A DNA stretch of 39,454 nucleotides from UMGS1696 sp964430105. GTDB lineage: Bacteria; Bacillota; Clostridia; Oscillospirales; CAG-272. The position numbers and the translations under genes were made by a program. The notes under the pieces were generated by a model. That model did not search any database, was not told where the DNA came from, and saw only the letters and a list, made by a program, of their open reading frames with translations. This document shows, piece after piece, positions 15,166 to 23,607 of this stretch. Positions within the stretch are counted from its first letter, which is position 1. Each line of letters begins with the position of its first letter. Location of the stretch: assembly GCA_964430105.1 (NCBI GenBank), contig CAYSEF010000016.1, forward strand, positions 1-39,454. The letters run 5' to 3'.

Positions 15166-15786
15166 TGTTGAGTGGAATACCTGCGGAACCGGTTTTCCTT
15201 CGCTGACGATCTTGCGAGCATTTTCAAGCATATCTTCTTCTGAACCGGCAATCTCACGACCATCATAGCGTACCCACATATTGAAGTCTTTCTCTTTGTC
15301 GATGTTCTTTCCGTCCTTTGGAACATCGTGATCGAAAAAGCCTGCGGACAGACAGCCAATTACCGAATACTTTTCAGGATTAGCCATACCAAATTTTAAT
15401 GCACCATTGCCACCCATAGACATACCGGCAACGTAATTGTCTTCACGATCAAGAGAGAATCCAAAGAAATTATGCATGATCATTGGCAATTCCTTGGTCA
15501 TATAGTCGTAATAATTTCCGCTTCCGTGGACTTGGTTTCTGTAACCTGAAAATTCTGCAAACGGCATAACAACTGCAAGACCGTAATTTGAAGCATAGCG
15601 TTCGATTGATGTGCGTCTTTGCCACATAGTCTGGTCGTCGGAGCCACCATGGAGAAGCCAAAGTACGGGAATCTTTGTATCCTTCTTGAATTCCTCTTTG
15701 CGATATGAGGTTTGAGGAAGAATAACTTCACAGGAAACATTCATTCCAAGGGTATTCGAGAAAAAGTAAGTGTGAACAAGAGCCAT
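14983..15786 (-). CDS. Alpha/beta-hydrolase esterase (PF00756 type), second of a pair
   Basis: 267 residues with the ATG at 15786, where AAGGAG lies 7 nt upstream; an in-frame extension further upstream lacks this. No signal peptide. It resembles tributyrin esterase EstA and feruloyl/acetyl-xylan esterases: L-L-H-G-G-S-D-D oxyanion region (45-51), nucleophile Ser123 in G-M-S-M-G-G, probable acid Asp211 and His243 in K-H-N-W-E-Y-W-D. It probably removes acyl groups from sugars or small esters in the cytoplasm. The start lies one base after the stop of the upstream esterase, so the two are translationally coupled paralogs. The last 60 codons are duplicated downstream. Confidence 0.88.
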   Translation of the reverse strand: MALVHTYFFSNTLGMNVSCEVILPQTSYRKEEFKKDTKIPVLWLLHGGSDDQTMWQRRTSIERYASNYGLAVVMPFAEFSGYRNQVHGSGNYYDYMTKELPMIMHNFFGFSLDREDNYVAGMSMGGNGALKFGMANPEKYSVIGCLSAGFFDHDVPKDGKNIDKEKDFNMWVRYDGREIAGSEEDMLENARKIVSEGKPVPQVFHSTGDNDHILWIAKKTREFFESFEGNPFGYVYEQHPGKHNWEYWDLHIQRFLEYVQEYRNKNI

Positions 15787-15787
15787 A

Positions 15788-16594
15788 TCAGTTCTCCTTT
15801 CCTGCATTTTCAGCACGCTTTGCACTGATGTATTTCAGTACATTTTGAATTTCAGCATCCCAATAAGCCCAGTTGTGATTTCCGGGGCCTTCAGAATATG
15901 TGAGGTCATATCCAAGAGAGTTGAGATGATCACGCATCTGACGATTCTGATGAATAAGACCATCCTCAGTACCGCAGTTCATGTATACTGATGGCATAGG
16001 CTTGCCTTCATTCTTTACTTTTTCTGCAAGATAGAATAGATCGTTTTTAGATCCGTCATATTTATCGAAGTCACCAAAAATATCGTAGAAATAAGTATTT
16101 GTGGGGTCATCAGGATGATACAGATGCTTTGGATTGAAGCAGGCTGACAAAGGAGCCGCTATTGAGAAAGTTTCCGGATAAGTCAGTGCAAGTGCAAGAG
16201 AACCATAACCGCCCATAGAATTACCCGAAACATATGTGTCTTCACGCTTATCTGAAAGAGCAGGGAAGAATTTACGGCAAATCTGAGGCAGTTCATCACC
16301 AATATATTCACGGAAACGTGCTCCGAGGTGCATATCAGTATACCAGCCAAGGAAAGTTGTCGGCATGATTACAGCTATACCATGTTCTTCAGCATAGCGT
16401 TCGATAGAAGTGCGTCTTGTCCAAATAGTGTGGTCATCACTCATTCCGTGAAGAAGATAAAGAGTAGGAATTTTTTCGCCAAACTCACCTTGAGAGATGC
16501 CAATGTTTCCGCGTGTTCTCTGTGGGATTATAACGTGCATCCAAGTCTGAACACCTATAACATCAGAGAAAAAGTTGACTTCCATAAAAGCCAT
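15788..16594 (-). CDS. Alpha/beta-hydrolase esterase (PF00756 type), first of a pair
   Basis: 268 residues; SD AAGGAGG precedes the ATG. The catalytic triad is visible: Ser126 in G-N-S-M-G-G-Y-G, Asp211 in C-G-T-E-D-G-L, and His240 in G-N-H-N-W-A-Y-W-D. The L-L-H-G-M-S-D-D motif (47-54) and R-R-T-S-I-E-R-Y are shared with the downstream paralog. The family includes EstA-type esterases acting on short acyl esters, such as acetylated or feruloylated sugars. No signal peptide, so substrates are probably imported oligosaccharides. The two genes form a two-gene operon ending at the terminator at 14695-14757. Confidence 0.88.
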   Translation of the reverse strand: MAFMEVNFFSDVIGVQTWMHVIIPQRTRGNIGISQGEFGEKIPTLYLLHGMSDDHTIWTRRTSIERYAEEHGIAVIMPTTFLGWYTDMHLGARFREYIGDELPQICRKFFPALSDKREDTYVSGNSMGGYGSLALALTYPETFSIAAPLSACFNPKHLYHPDDPTNTYFYDIFGDFDKYDGSKNDLFYLAEKVKNEGKPMPSVYMNCGTEDGLIHQNRQMRDHLNSLGYDLTYSEGPGNHNWAYWDAEIQNVLKYISAKRAENAGKEN

Positions 16595-16642
16595 AAGAGA
16601 AACCTCCTTCGTTTTGGTGGAATATTCAAAAAATCTGTAGTT

Positions 16643-16671
16643 ATTATAGCATAAATTGACAGATTTGTATA
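16643..16671 (-). promoter_or_regulatory. Extended -10 promoter of the esterase operon
   Basis: Minus strand TATAAT (16643-16648) preceded by TGC, with a weak TATACA at 17 bp (16666-16671). The extended -10 compensates for the poor -35. Confidence 0.55.
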
Positions 16672-16724
16672 TAGAAAATTACAAATAAAATTTGCGATTT
16701 CAAAAATACAGTAGTACGATTTAA

Positions 16725-17501
16725 TTATGAACCGGTTGACCTGTAGTGGCGAACGCCGATTCTCCACAAAATATAGCAGGGAATAAGGAATAAAAACGAT
16801 GCAAGAGGAGCAAGAATCAGTCGCATATCATCTGATCTGCCAATTAAATATGTCAGCGGATAATATTGCCAAAGTGCCATTGGAATAACGTATGTGAAAA
16901 ATTTTAGTACACCATCACCATAAATTGCAAGCGGATATGAACCGAATTCACGTCCGCCATCGGTGAAGATATTCATAAATTCAAGTCCTTCTGTTGAAAA
17001 AAAGCATATTGAAGCGTAAATCACAAAAAGTCCTGAAAATTCAAGAATACCACCGATAAGCATGAGCAAAAGTGTGCATATTTTGTCCCATGACCATTGT
17101 ACACCGCATCGTGGAATAGCATAGGCGAACATGACGATTGCTTGTACAAATCTTCCAAGACGTGTGAATTCAATTTTTGTTGCGACTACTTGAAATACAA
17201 GCGAACGTGGGCGAACCATCATTCTGTCGAACTGCCCATTTCCCAAGAGGGAAGCGAATTGATCGAAGCCACGAAAGAAACATTCTGAAAGAGAAAATGC
17301 CATAAGTACAGTAGAAAAGCATAACAGAACTTCCTCAAATGTGAATCCTACAACTGAATTGAATCTGTTTAGGAGAAAATACACGCCAAGAAACATTGAA
17401 AATGATGTTATCAGCTGTCCAAGCGTCGTGAGGATGAAGGAAACCTTGTACTGCATTTGACTTCGCAGTTGTATCGTGAGATATTTGAAATATAGTTTCA
17501 T
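16725..17501 (-). CDS. ABC-2 type transporter permease (second subunit)
   Basis: 258 residues with about six hydrophobic segments and a short basic C-terminus. It resembles the ABC2_membrane_6 (PF06182) group, which normally occurs as a permease pair next to one ATPase. The F-F-R-G-F-D-Q-F-A-S-L-L-G-N-G-Q-F-D segment near residue 72 is the typical cytoplasmic loop preceding the D-R-M-M-V-R-P motif. It lies one base after the stop of the other permease, with which it probably forms a heterodimer driven by the 18321-19295 ATPase. The exported substrate is unknown. Confidence 0.85.
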   Translation of the reverse strand: MKLYFKYLTIQLRSQMQYKVSFILTTLGQLITSFSMFLGVYFLLNRFNSVVGFTFEEVLLCFSTVLMAFSLSECFFRGFDQFASLLGNGQFDRMMVRPRSLVFQVVATKIEFTRLGRFVQAIVMFAYAIPRCGVQWSWDKICTLLLMLIGGILEFSGLFVIYASICFFSTEGLEFMNIFTDGGREFGSYPLAIYGDGVLKFFTYVIPMALWQYYPLTYLIGRSDDMRLILAPLASFLFLIPCYILWRIGVRHYRSTGS

Positions 17502-17502
17502 G

Positions 17503-18324
17503 TCATCCTCCTTGTACCACTACTTTTTTGAGTGATGACTTCATCCAAAGCTTTCCTATAATTATCAGAATAATGCACCAAAAAATTTGCAATACAAAAA
17601 ATTTTATCATGTCGATACCTGATATATTTCCACTGTAAATTCTGAAAGGTAAATTTTCCATAGCTCCAAATGGTGTAAGCTCAAGAAAACGGGCCATTTT
17701 TGCAGGCATAAACGGCAGAGGGATAATTCCACCGCTTAAAAAATCAGCAGTTGTTTGAGCAACAAGTCTTACGCCCAACGAATTAACTGTGTGAAAACAA
17801 GCAATATAGATAAGCATAGAGAATGATGTTACACAGATCATAGCAAAGAACATTGAAAAAATGAAAAATACTGCATTAGCAGGATTTGACGGCAGAGTAA
17901 TTCCATATGGTGTGGGAAGGAGTGAGGCTATAATAAGAATCGGCAAACAGCGAAGAACTGCTCGTGAAATTCTGACTGATACTACACGGGTAAACCAAAA
18001 AGTATACAAATCTACGGGTCGCACAAGCTCATACGCTATATTTCCGTCTGTTATCATGTCAAGAATATCACGATCATAGTACCACATATTGAAAAGTGCC
18101 AAAAAAGCCTGTCCCAGCCAAATATAAGCAGATAGCTGGTTGAATTCCATCGGAAATGCATTTGGGTTGCTCTCGTAAAATGCACGATAAAGCAGAATAT
18201 TCAAAAATCCCCAAGCAAATTGGGTTGATATTCCCGCTAAGGCAGCAGCACGATATTGCAGACCGCTAATGAAACGCATACGAAACAGAGTTATGTATTT
18301 TTTTGAGGAATTTAATATCGTCAT
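17503..18324 (-). CDS. ABC-2 type transporter permease (first subunit)
   Basis: 273 residues and about six hydrophobic segments. The D-M-I-T-D-G-N-I-A-Y-E-L-V-R-P-V-D motif near residue 90 corresponds to G-N-G-Q-F-D-R-M-M-V-R-P in its partner and is characteristic of this paired ABC-2 family. Its start overlaps the ATPase stop by 4 bp, and the second permease follows after one base, so the three subunits are tightly co-translated. Lysine codons and ATA use here differ from the sugar genes, suggesting moderate expression. Substrate unknown. Confidence 0.85.
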   Translation of the reverse strand: MTILNSSKKYITLFRMRFISGLQYRAAALAGISTQFAWGFLNILLYRAFYESNPNAFPMEFNQLSAYIWLGQAFLALFNMWYYDRDILDMITDGNIAYELVRPVDLYTFWFTRVVSVRISRAVLRCLPILIIASLLPTPYGITLPSNPANAVFFIFSMFFAMICVTSFSMLIYIACFHTVNSLGVRLVAQTTADFLSGGIIPLPFMPAKMARFLELTPFGAMENLPFRIYSGNISGIDMIKFFVLQIFWCIILIIIGKLWMKSSLKKVVVQGG

Positions 18325-19295
18325 ATGTCAAACTCCTGATAAAGCGAAACTACAAGCTCCTCGGCCGTCGTGCCTTCTACAGAAAGGTCGGTCAGCTCTA
18401 CACTCTGTGACAGCTTCTCAATAGCCTGTGAAACACTGATTTTGCTTGTATCAATACTGAAAACTGCGTGTCCCGAGCTTCTGCTGACTTCGCTGATTCC
18501 GTTTATTTGAGGAATTATTCCTGACGAATATTCAATTTGCAATGTTCTGTTTGCTGATCTTGCAGATTTAAGCTGTGATAAAGAACCGTCAAGAAGGATT
18601 TTTCCACCACCTATAAGAAGAATTCGTTCGGTCAAAGCTTCAATATCCTGCATATCATGGGTTGTAAGAATTACGGTTGTTCCTCGTTCTCTGTTGATTT
18701 TTTTGATGAATTCTCGTACAGCAATTTTTGATACAGCATCAAGTCCAATTGTCGGCTCATCAAGAAACAATATCGATGGTCGATGAATCAATGATGCGGC
18801 AATTTCACACCTCATACGCTGTCCAAGTGAGAGTTGTCGTGCAGGAGTGCGAACTATATCATCAAGATCAAGCAAAGTTACAAGCTCGTCGAGTGATGAT
18901 TTGTATGTTTTTTCGTCAACCTTATAAATATCACGCAGCAATTCAAAAGAATCAATGACGGGAACATCCCACCAAAGTTGAGAACGCTGTCCGAATACAA
19001 CACCAATGTGTGAAACGTGTTCAGCACGATTTTTCCACGGCACAAGCCCATTTATGACGCAATTTCCGCTGTCAGGTGTTAGGATACCGCTCATTACTTT
19101 AATTGTACTGCTTTTTCCCGCACCGTTTGGGCCTATATAACCGACCATTTCGCCATCGCAAATTTTGAATGAAACGTCTGAAAGTGCATTGACAGTTTCG
19201 TATTCTCTCTTAAAAAAAGCTTTTACGGTTTCAGTGAATCCCGAATTACGTCGTGCAACTTTGAAGGTTTTTGAAATATGTGAAAGCTCAATCAT
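18321..19295 (-). CDS. ABC-2 transporter ATP-binding protein
   Basis: 324 residues. The nucleotide-binding domain has Walker A G-P-N-G-A-G-K-S-S, the Q-loop region V-V-F-G-Q-R-S-Q-L-W-W, signature L-S-L-G-Q-R-M-R, Walker B I-L-F-L-D-E-P-T-I-G-L-D and the switch histidine in T-T-H-D. A C-terminal domain of about 90 residues follows, common in exporter ATPases of this class. The signature is LSLGQ rather than LSGGQ, usual for this subfamily. SD AGAGGTGAT lies upstream. The gene follows the kinase gene by 33 bp and begins the exporter trio. It powers the two ABC-2 permeases. Confidence 0.92.
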   Translation of the reverse strand: MIELSHISKTFKVARRNSGFTETVKAFFKREYETVNALSDVSFKICDGEMVGYIGPNGAGKSSTIKVMSGILTPDSGNCVINGLVPWKNRAEHVSHIGVVFGQRSQLWWDVPVIDSFELLRDIYKVDEKTYKSSLDELVTLLDLDDIVRTPARQLSLGQRMRCEIAASLIHRPSILFLDEPTIGLDAVSKIAVREFIKKINRERGTTVILTTHDMQDIEALTERILLIGGGKILLDGSLSQLKSARSANRTLQIEYSSGIIPQINGISEVSRSSGHAVFSIDTSKISVSQAIEKLSQSVELTDLSVEGTTAEELVVSLYQEFDI

Positions 19296-19328
19296 GTCGT
19301 GAAATCACCTCTTTTAATAAAACGATAG

Positions 19329-20450
19329 TTACTTTGCGGTTACAGTTATCAGGTAGTCGCTTGATTCTGCGATTTTGTATGTCTGTGCATACTTTTTCTC
19401 CATAGGTATCCAGCGATTTTTGAAATTTTCAAGCATTTCTTCGCCATCACGCAATTTTATACGCTCTAATTGCTCGTCAGACGTAACTTCAAGGAATAGT
19501 GACATATCAGCGTAATTACCAAAATAAGGATGATGCGAATATGAGCCTTCAATTATTGTGATGGGGGTTTTAGCATGAGTTTGTTTTGAGGTTATAGATA
19601 GCTGACTACAATCAAAAATACCGTATGTCAGAGATTCATCTGACAGATGATCGATAACCTCTGATTTAAACCTTTCATAATCAACATTTCCGCCTGCTTC
19701 ATTAAGTCTTTGCTGAGTACGTTTTTCAGGGGGCAGGAAAAAATCGTCCATGTGTATAAGGCGTGCATTGAGTGCATTTGAGAAAATATCTGCAAGAGTA
19801 GATTTTCCTGATGCACAGTATCCGTCAATTGCGAGTACAGCGTGATTTTTATTTTGCGAAATTTTAGAAAGTTCTGCGAGTATTTCAAAAAATATTGCAA
19901 ATTCACGTTTCACAACACGATATGCAGGGTGATAGATGGCACGATATTCTTCGCTATGACTGACAGCAGGATAATTTTTTGAAGCATATTCAGTCAGGTA
20001 TGTATCAAGCTCAGCTGTTGTAAACGAAAAAATTCCTTCGTTCGTTAAATTACGCAGTAATTCAAGAGAGCTTAAAAATACCCTGCGCTTATTATCGTTG
20101 TTTTCAGCTAAATTTGCAGAAGCTACGAACAGCTTTGTAATAAGCTCTGCATGATGCTCAGAGTTTGGTGTTAAATAAAGCCTTGCGTAACCTCCACCGA
20201 TTTCTTCGTAAAGGATTGAGTCACAATTACATGATTTTTGTTCGTTTTTTAGTGTACTGATTTCGTCTATTGTGCGAACAAGAGCAGTTTTTTCGTCGGC
20301 AATCATGTGACCGGGGCCAAATGTGGATTGATAGATCAGCTTAACAGCGTCAGTAGGCTGCATATTTTTGTAGATAGAAGCGTGTTGACGAAGAATATCA
20401 ACAATTGAAAGATTTTTGATCGAATAAAGTAGATGTTGTGTTTTGTTCAT
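19329..20450 (-). CDS. Two-domain protein: uncharacterised N-terminal domain plus uridine-kinase-like P-loop domain
   Basis: 373 residues. The C-terminal half (about 203-373) looks like a uridine kinase/phosphoribulokinase-type enzyme: Walker A G-Y-C-A-S-G-K-S-T (210-218), I-H-M-D-D-F-F-L-P (232-240), and a late I-I-E-G-S-Y-S. The N-terminal 200 residues are not a known kinase part. They contain Q-S-T-F-G-P-G-H-M-I near 41-50, E-E-I-G-G-G-Y-A-R-L-Y-L near 82-93 and Y-H-P-A-Y-R-V-V near 173-180, and look like a separate conserved domain. No SD is clear and the start is 9 nt after the radA stop, suggesting coupling. It may phosphorylate a nucleoside or sugar; the substrate is uncertain. Confidence 0.78.
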   Translation of the reverse strand: MNKTQHLLYSIKNLSIVDILRQHASIYKNMQPTDAVKLIYQSTFGPGHMIADEKTALVRTIDEISTLKNEQKSCNCDSILYEEIGGGYARLYLTPNSEHHAELITKLFVASANLAENNDNKRRVFLSSLELLRNLTNEGIFSFTTAELDTYLTEYASKNYPAVSHSEEYRAIYHPAYRVVKREFAIFFEILAELSKISQNKNHAVLAIDGYCASGKSTLADIFSNALNARLIHMDDFFLPPEKRTQQRLNEAGGNVDYERFKSEVIDHLSDESLTYGIFDCSQLSITSKQTHAKTPITIIEGSYSHHPYFGNYADMSLFLEVTSDEQLERIKLRDGEEMLENFKNRWIPMEKKYAQTYKIAESSDYLITVTAK

Positions 20451-20459
20451 GTTAAAAAT

Positions 20460-21878
20460 TTAATTATCTATATCTGTGGAAATTTTTTTATCTGAGGTTG
20501 CAAGCAGTTTAAGTGTGTCATAGATTCCTGAAAGAGGTATCAATTCAATTCCAGATTCGGTGAGGATTTCCGCATTTTTCAGAACAGCTTTTTTTGGAAG
20601 TGCAATGCGGGTAAAACCAAGTCGAAAAGCTTCATTGACACGCTGCTCGATAGATGCCACTGTTCTGAATTCACCCGACAATCCAAGCTCACCGAATGCA
20701 ATAACGTCGTCCGGAACGGGAATATCACGTAGAGATGAAATGAGTGCAAGACAAGTAGCAGCGTCTATTGCAGGTTCATCAAGTCTTAAACCTCCGATGA
20801 CGTTAAGATAGACATCCTGTGACGAGAATTTAAGTCCAAGGCGCTTTTCGAGTACAGCAAGGAGCAAACACATACGGTTATAATCTATACCATTTGCTGT
20901 ACGGCGAGGGGAGGGAAATACTGTTGGTGTGACAAGTGCCTGAATTTCTGCTATAAGTGGACGTGTACCCTCCATTATGCACACTGCACAGCTTCCACTA
21001 ACTCCTCTCGGACGGCCTTCGAGAAGCATTGCAGATGGATTTGAAACTTCGTTTAATCCGTTCTCACACATTTCAAAAACTGCTATTTCGTTTGTAGAGC
21101 CAAAGCGATTTTTTATGGCACGCACGATTCTGTGAGGTTGTCTGCGATCACCTTCAAAATAAAGAACTGCATCAACCATATGCTCAAGGACTTTAGGGCC
21201 GGCGATTCCGCCTTCCTTGTTGACATGGCCAACGATTATAACAGATGCACCGTCAGTTTTTGCACGTTCAATAAGCTGTAGTGAACATTCACGAACCTGA
21301 GTAACACTACCGCTGGTTGAGCTTGAAACATCAGAATACATCGTCTGTATTGAGTCAACTATCACGAGATCGGGCTTCAGCTTATCATATTCTGCGAGAA
21401 TTTCAGAAATATTCGTTTCGGTTAGGACATACAGAAATTCCGGCTTAACGCCAAGTCTGTCGGCACGCATTTTTAACTGACCTTTTGATTCTTCTCCCGA
21501 AACATAGAGAACCTTGCATGAATCGCCAATCTGCCCACAAAGTTGCATGAGAAGCGTGGATTTACCGATACCCGGCTCTCCTGCGAGAAGAATTACTGAA
21601 CCTTCAACGAAGCCACCGCCCAAAACTCTGTCAAATTCTTCTATACCTGTGCTGTGACGAAGATATTCCGGTAGGCTGAAATCTCCGAATTTTACAGCGT
21701 GTTCACGTTCTATTCGAGGGGAAGAAGGACTGATACGACGCTCAGAAGCTTTTGTCGGTGCTTGATATGTTTCTTCCACAAAAGAATTCCACGAACCGCA
21801 CGAGGGACATTTTCCCAGCCATTTTGAACTTTGGTGGTCACATTCACTGCATACATAAACGGTTTTTGGTGCTTTCAT
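20460..21878 (-). CDS. radA: DNA repair protein RadA
   Basis: 472 residues, close to the usual family length of about 455-460. It is a DnaB-like hexameric helicase that promotes branch migration in recombinational repair. Domains in order: N-terminal zinc finger (Cys10, Cys13, Cys24, Cys27), RecA-like ATPase with Walker A G-E-P-G-I-G-K-S-T (100-108), the RadA-specific K-N-R-F-G motif (256-260), and a Lon-protease-like C-terminal domain without proteolytic function. SD AAGGAAG precedes the ATG. It follows the CwlD-like amidase by 69 bp and is followed at 9 bp by the kinase. Confidence 0.96.
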   Translation of the reverse strand: MKAPKTVYVCSECDHQSSKWLGKCPSCGSWNSFVEETYQAPTKASERRISPSSPRIEREHAVKFGDFSLPEYLRHSTGIEEFDRVLGGGFVEGSVILLAGEPGIGKSTLLMQLCGQIGDSCKVLYVSGEESKGQLKMRADRLGVKPEFLYVLTETNISEILAEYDKLKPDLVIVDSIQTMYSDVSSSTSGSVTQVRECSLQLIERAKTDGASVIIVGHVNKEGGIAGPKVLEHMVDAVLYFEGDRRQPHRIVRAIKNRFGSTNEIAVFEMCENGLNEVSNPSAMLLEGRPRGVSGSCAVCIMEGTRPLIAEIQALVTPTVFPSPRRTANGIDYNRMCLLLAVLEKRLGLKFSSQDVYLNVIGGLRLDEPAIDAATCLALISSLRDIPVPDDVIAFGELGLSGEFRTVASIEQRVNEAFRLGFTRIALPKKAVLKNAEILTESGIELIPLSGIYDTLKLLATSDKKISTDIDN

Positions 21879-21947
21879 TACGAACTTCCTTAAATAAATA
21901 TATGCTTATATTATACCTCTAAAAACGTCGTATGGCAAGAGGGGAAA

Positions 21948-22691
21948 TCATTCTGTGACGATAAATTCCGCGCTTGACGCAAACAAAGCAGCAGACAGCT
22001 TCAAGCGATAATCCTTAGATGTAAGCAAAGCGAGTTCTTCGGGATTAGACAAAAATCCACATTCTACAAGAACAGCCGGAATTTTGATTCGTTTGAGAAT
22101 ATATATAGCCTGAGTTGCTTGCTTGATTTCACGTTCGTTATCGGGCATGATGAATTTTTTAGCATAGCTTTGTATCATTGAAGCTGCATCTCGGCTTTTT
22201 TCATCATTAGGTGAATAATAAACCTGTAAACCCTTGTATTTTTCCTGAGGAAATTTGTTCATGTGGATACCTACATACAGTTTAGCACCAGATTCTTCAG
22301 CTATGCGAAGTCGATTGCGTAGGTCATACGTTTTTTTGCGACCTTTGTAATCCTCAAGATCATTGTAATAATCATAAAGCAGTGTGTCATCAGTGCGTGT
22401 TGTGCGAGCATCATATCCGAAAACGGCATAGAGATCACATAAATTTTCGGATATTGCAAGATTTAGATTCTTTTCAAGAACATCTCCTGAGGTTGCGCCA
22501 CCATCCTCTCCACCATGCCCGGGATCAATAATAAAATCAAGTTGCGGTGCTTCTGCGCCGGCTTGTGTGGAAAGCTCAGATGTGTTTAATACGGCGTAAT
22601 TAAAAGCGTATTTTCCTATAAGCAGGGAAGCTCCTGAGAATAGGAGAGCAAAAGCTATATATTGTGTGATAGATTTTACAGAAAGCTTCAA
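21948..22691 (-). CDS. cwlD: N-acetylmuramoyl-L-alanine amidase, CwlD-like
   Basis: 247 residues, matching CwlD length. A TTG start is used, placed by GGAGG 6 nt upstream. An N-terminal membrane anchor (about 10-33) is followed directly by an Amidase_3 domain: zinc ligands His59 (D-P-G-H-G-G), Glu73 and His143 (G-I-H-M-N), and catalytic Glu210 (V-L-V-E-C-G-F-L-S-N). In spore formers, CwlD cleaves peptide side chains from peptidoglycan to allow muramic delta-lactam formation in the spore cortex. No extra cell-wall binding repeats are present, which fits CwlD better than vegetative autolysins. The symbol is by similarity; a general cell-wall amidase is the alternative. Confidence 0.82.
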   Translation of the reverse strand: MKLSVKSITQYIAFALLFSGASLLIGKYAFNYAVLNTSELSTQAGAEAPQLDFIIDPGHGGEDGGATSGDVLEKNLNLAISENLCDLYAVFGYDARTTRTDDTLLYDYYNDLEDYKGRKKTYDLRNRLRIAEESGAKLYVGIHMNKFPQEKYKGLQVYYSPNDEKSRDAASMIQSYAKKFIMPDNEREIKQATQAIYILKRIKIPAVLVECGFLSNPEELALLTSKDYRLKLSAALFASSAEFIVTE

Positions 22692-22756
22692 GCCAAACCT
22701 CCGTTGACGAATAGCATTTTTTATAAGTTATATGATATTCAACAAGAGATTATAAC

Positions 22757-22792
22757 AAAAGAAAAAGAGAGACTTTGAAAAGCCTCTCTTTG
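22757..22792 (-). terminator. Intrinsic terminator of the FtsX-type ABC transporter operon
   Basis: Minus strand AAAGAGAG...CTT pairs with AAG...CTCTCTTT across a short loop, then TTTCTTTTG. It follows the ATPase stop by 8-10 nt. Confidence 0.85.
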
Positions 22793-22800
22793 ACATTGAA

Positions 22801-23529
22801 TTAATATTGACCTGTTTTTTTGTTACCCTTGATGTAGTCACGTTCAAGAGAAAGAACACCGTTGTCCATACGGAAGATACGGTCTGCGTGATCTGCGATG
22901 GAAAGGTCGTGAGTAACCATGATAAGTGTCTGACCCATTTCCTCTCTTGTTTTGAGAAGGAGCTTGAGAACCTCATCTGCATTTTTTCTGTCGAGGTTTC
23001 CTGTAGGTTCATCAGCGAACACGATATCGGGCATATTGATAAGTGCACGAGCAATTGCAACTCTCTGCTGCTGACCACCGGAAAGCTCAGACGGAAGATG
23101 GTTAAGTCTTTCAGAAAGCTGGAGAGTTTCAACAAGACGACGAAGTGTTTCCTGATAAGAAAGGTCTGATTTATTACACATCATAGTTGGGATCAGGATG
23201 TTTTCCAGTGCTGTGAACTGTGGAATGAGGTTATGTCTCTGGAAGATAAAGCCCATATTCATACCACGGAAACGGCTCAATTCATCTGCACCCATTTTTG
23301 TGATATCCTGACCACGGATAAGAACACGTCCTGCATCGGCTGAATCAAGACCTGCACAAATGTGAAGGAAGGTTGATTTACCTGAACCCGATGTACCGAT
23401 AATAGCAACGAATTCACCCGGTTCTACTTTAATACTAACACGGTTAACAGCGGTGATAACAGCATCATACTGCTTATACTGCTTGATAACGCTTTCGGTT
23501 TGTAGCATATATTCTACGGTATCTGCCAT
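22801..23529 (-). CDS. ABC transporter ATP-binding protein, MacB/LolD/BceA type
   Basis: 242 residues from the ATG at 23529; a TTG at 23541 in the same frame is the alternative. Motifs: Walker A G-T-S-G-S-G-K-S-T, Q-loop F-I-F-Q-R-H-N-L-I-P, signature L-S-G-G-Q-Q-Q-R-V-A-I-A-R-A-L, Walker B I-V-F-A-D-E-P-T-G-N-L-D and switch T-H-D. F-Q-R-H-N-L-I-P and D-E-P-T-G-N-L-D are typical of ATPases paired with FtsX-fold permeases, which move lipoproteins or peptides, or sense antimicrobial peptides. It follows its permease in the operon. No good SD lies near the ATG, and a five-codon ORF ends one base before it. Confidence 0.9.
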   Translation of the reverse strand: MADTVEYMLQTESVIKQYKQYDAVITAVNRVSIKVEPGEFVAIIGTSGSGKSTFLHICAGLDSADAGRVLIRGQDITKMGADELSRFRGMNMGFIFQRHNLIPQFTALENILIPTMMCNKSDLSYQETLRRLVETLQLSERLNHLPSELSGGQQQRVAIARALINMPDIVFADEPTGNLDRKNADEVLKLLLKTREEMGQTLIMVTHDLSIADHADRIFRMDNGVLSLERDYIKGNKKTGQY

Positions 23530-23530
23530 A

Positions 23531-23548
23531 TTATTTACCAAAGCTCAT
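23531..23548 (-). other. Five-codon ORF (MSFGK) immediately before the ATPase start
   Basis: ATG-AGC-TTT-GGT-AAA-TAA with AAAGGA upstream, ending one base before the ATG of the ABC ATPase. This is the only apparent ribosome entry site for that gene, so translation may pass from this mini-ORF to the ATPase by termination-reinitiation. The function is inferred only from position. Confidence 0.35.
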
Positions 23549-23607
23549 AGAGCTTGAATCCTTTCTGTGTTTATCTTTATCTGTTTGTAAATTGGATATA
23601 GTCTTAA

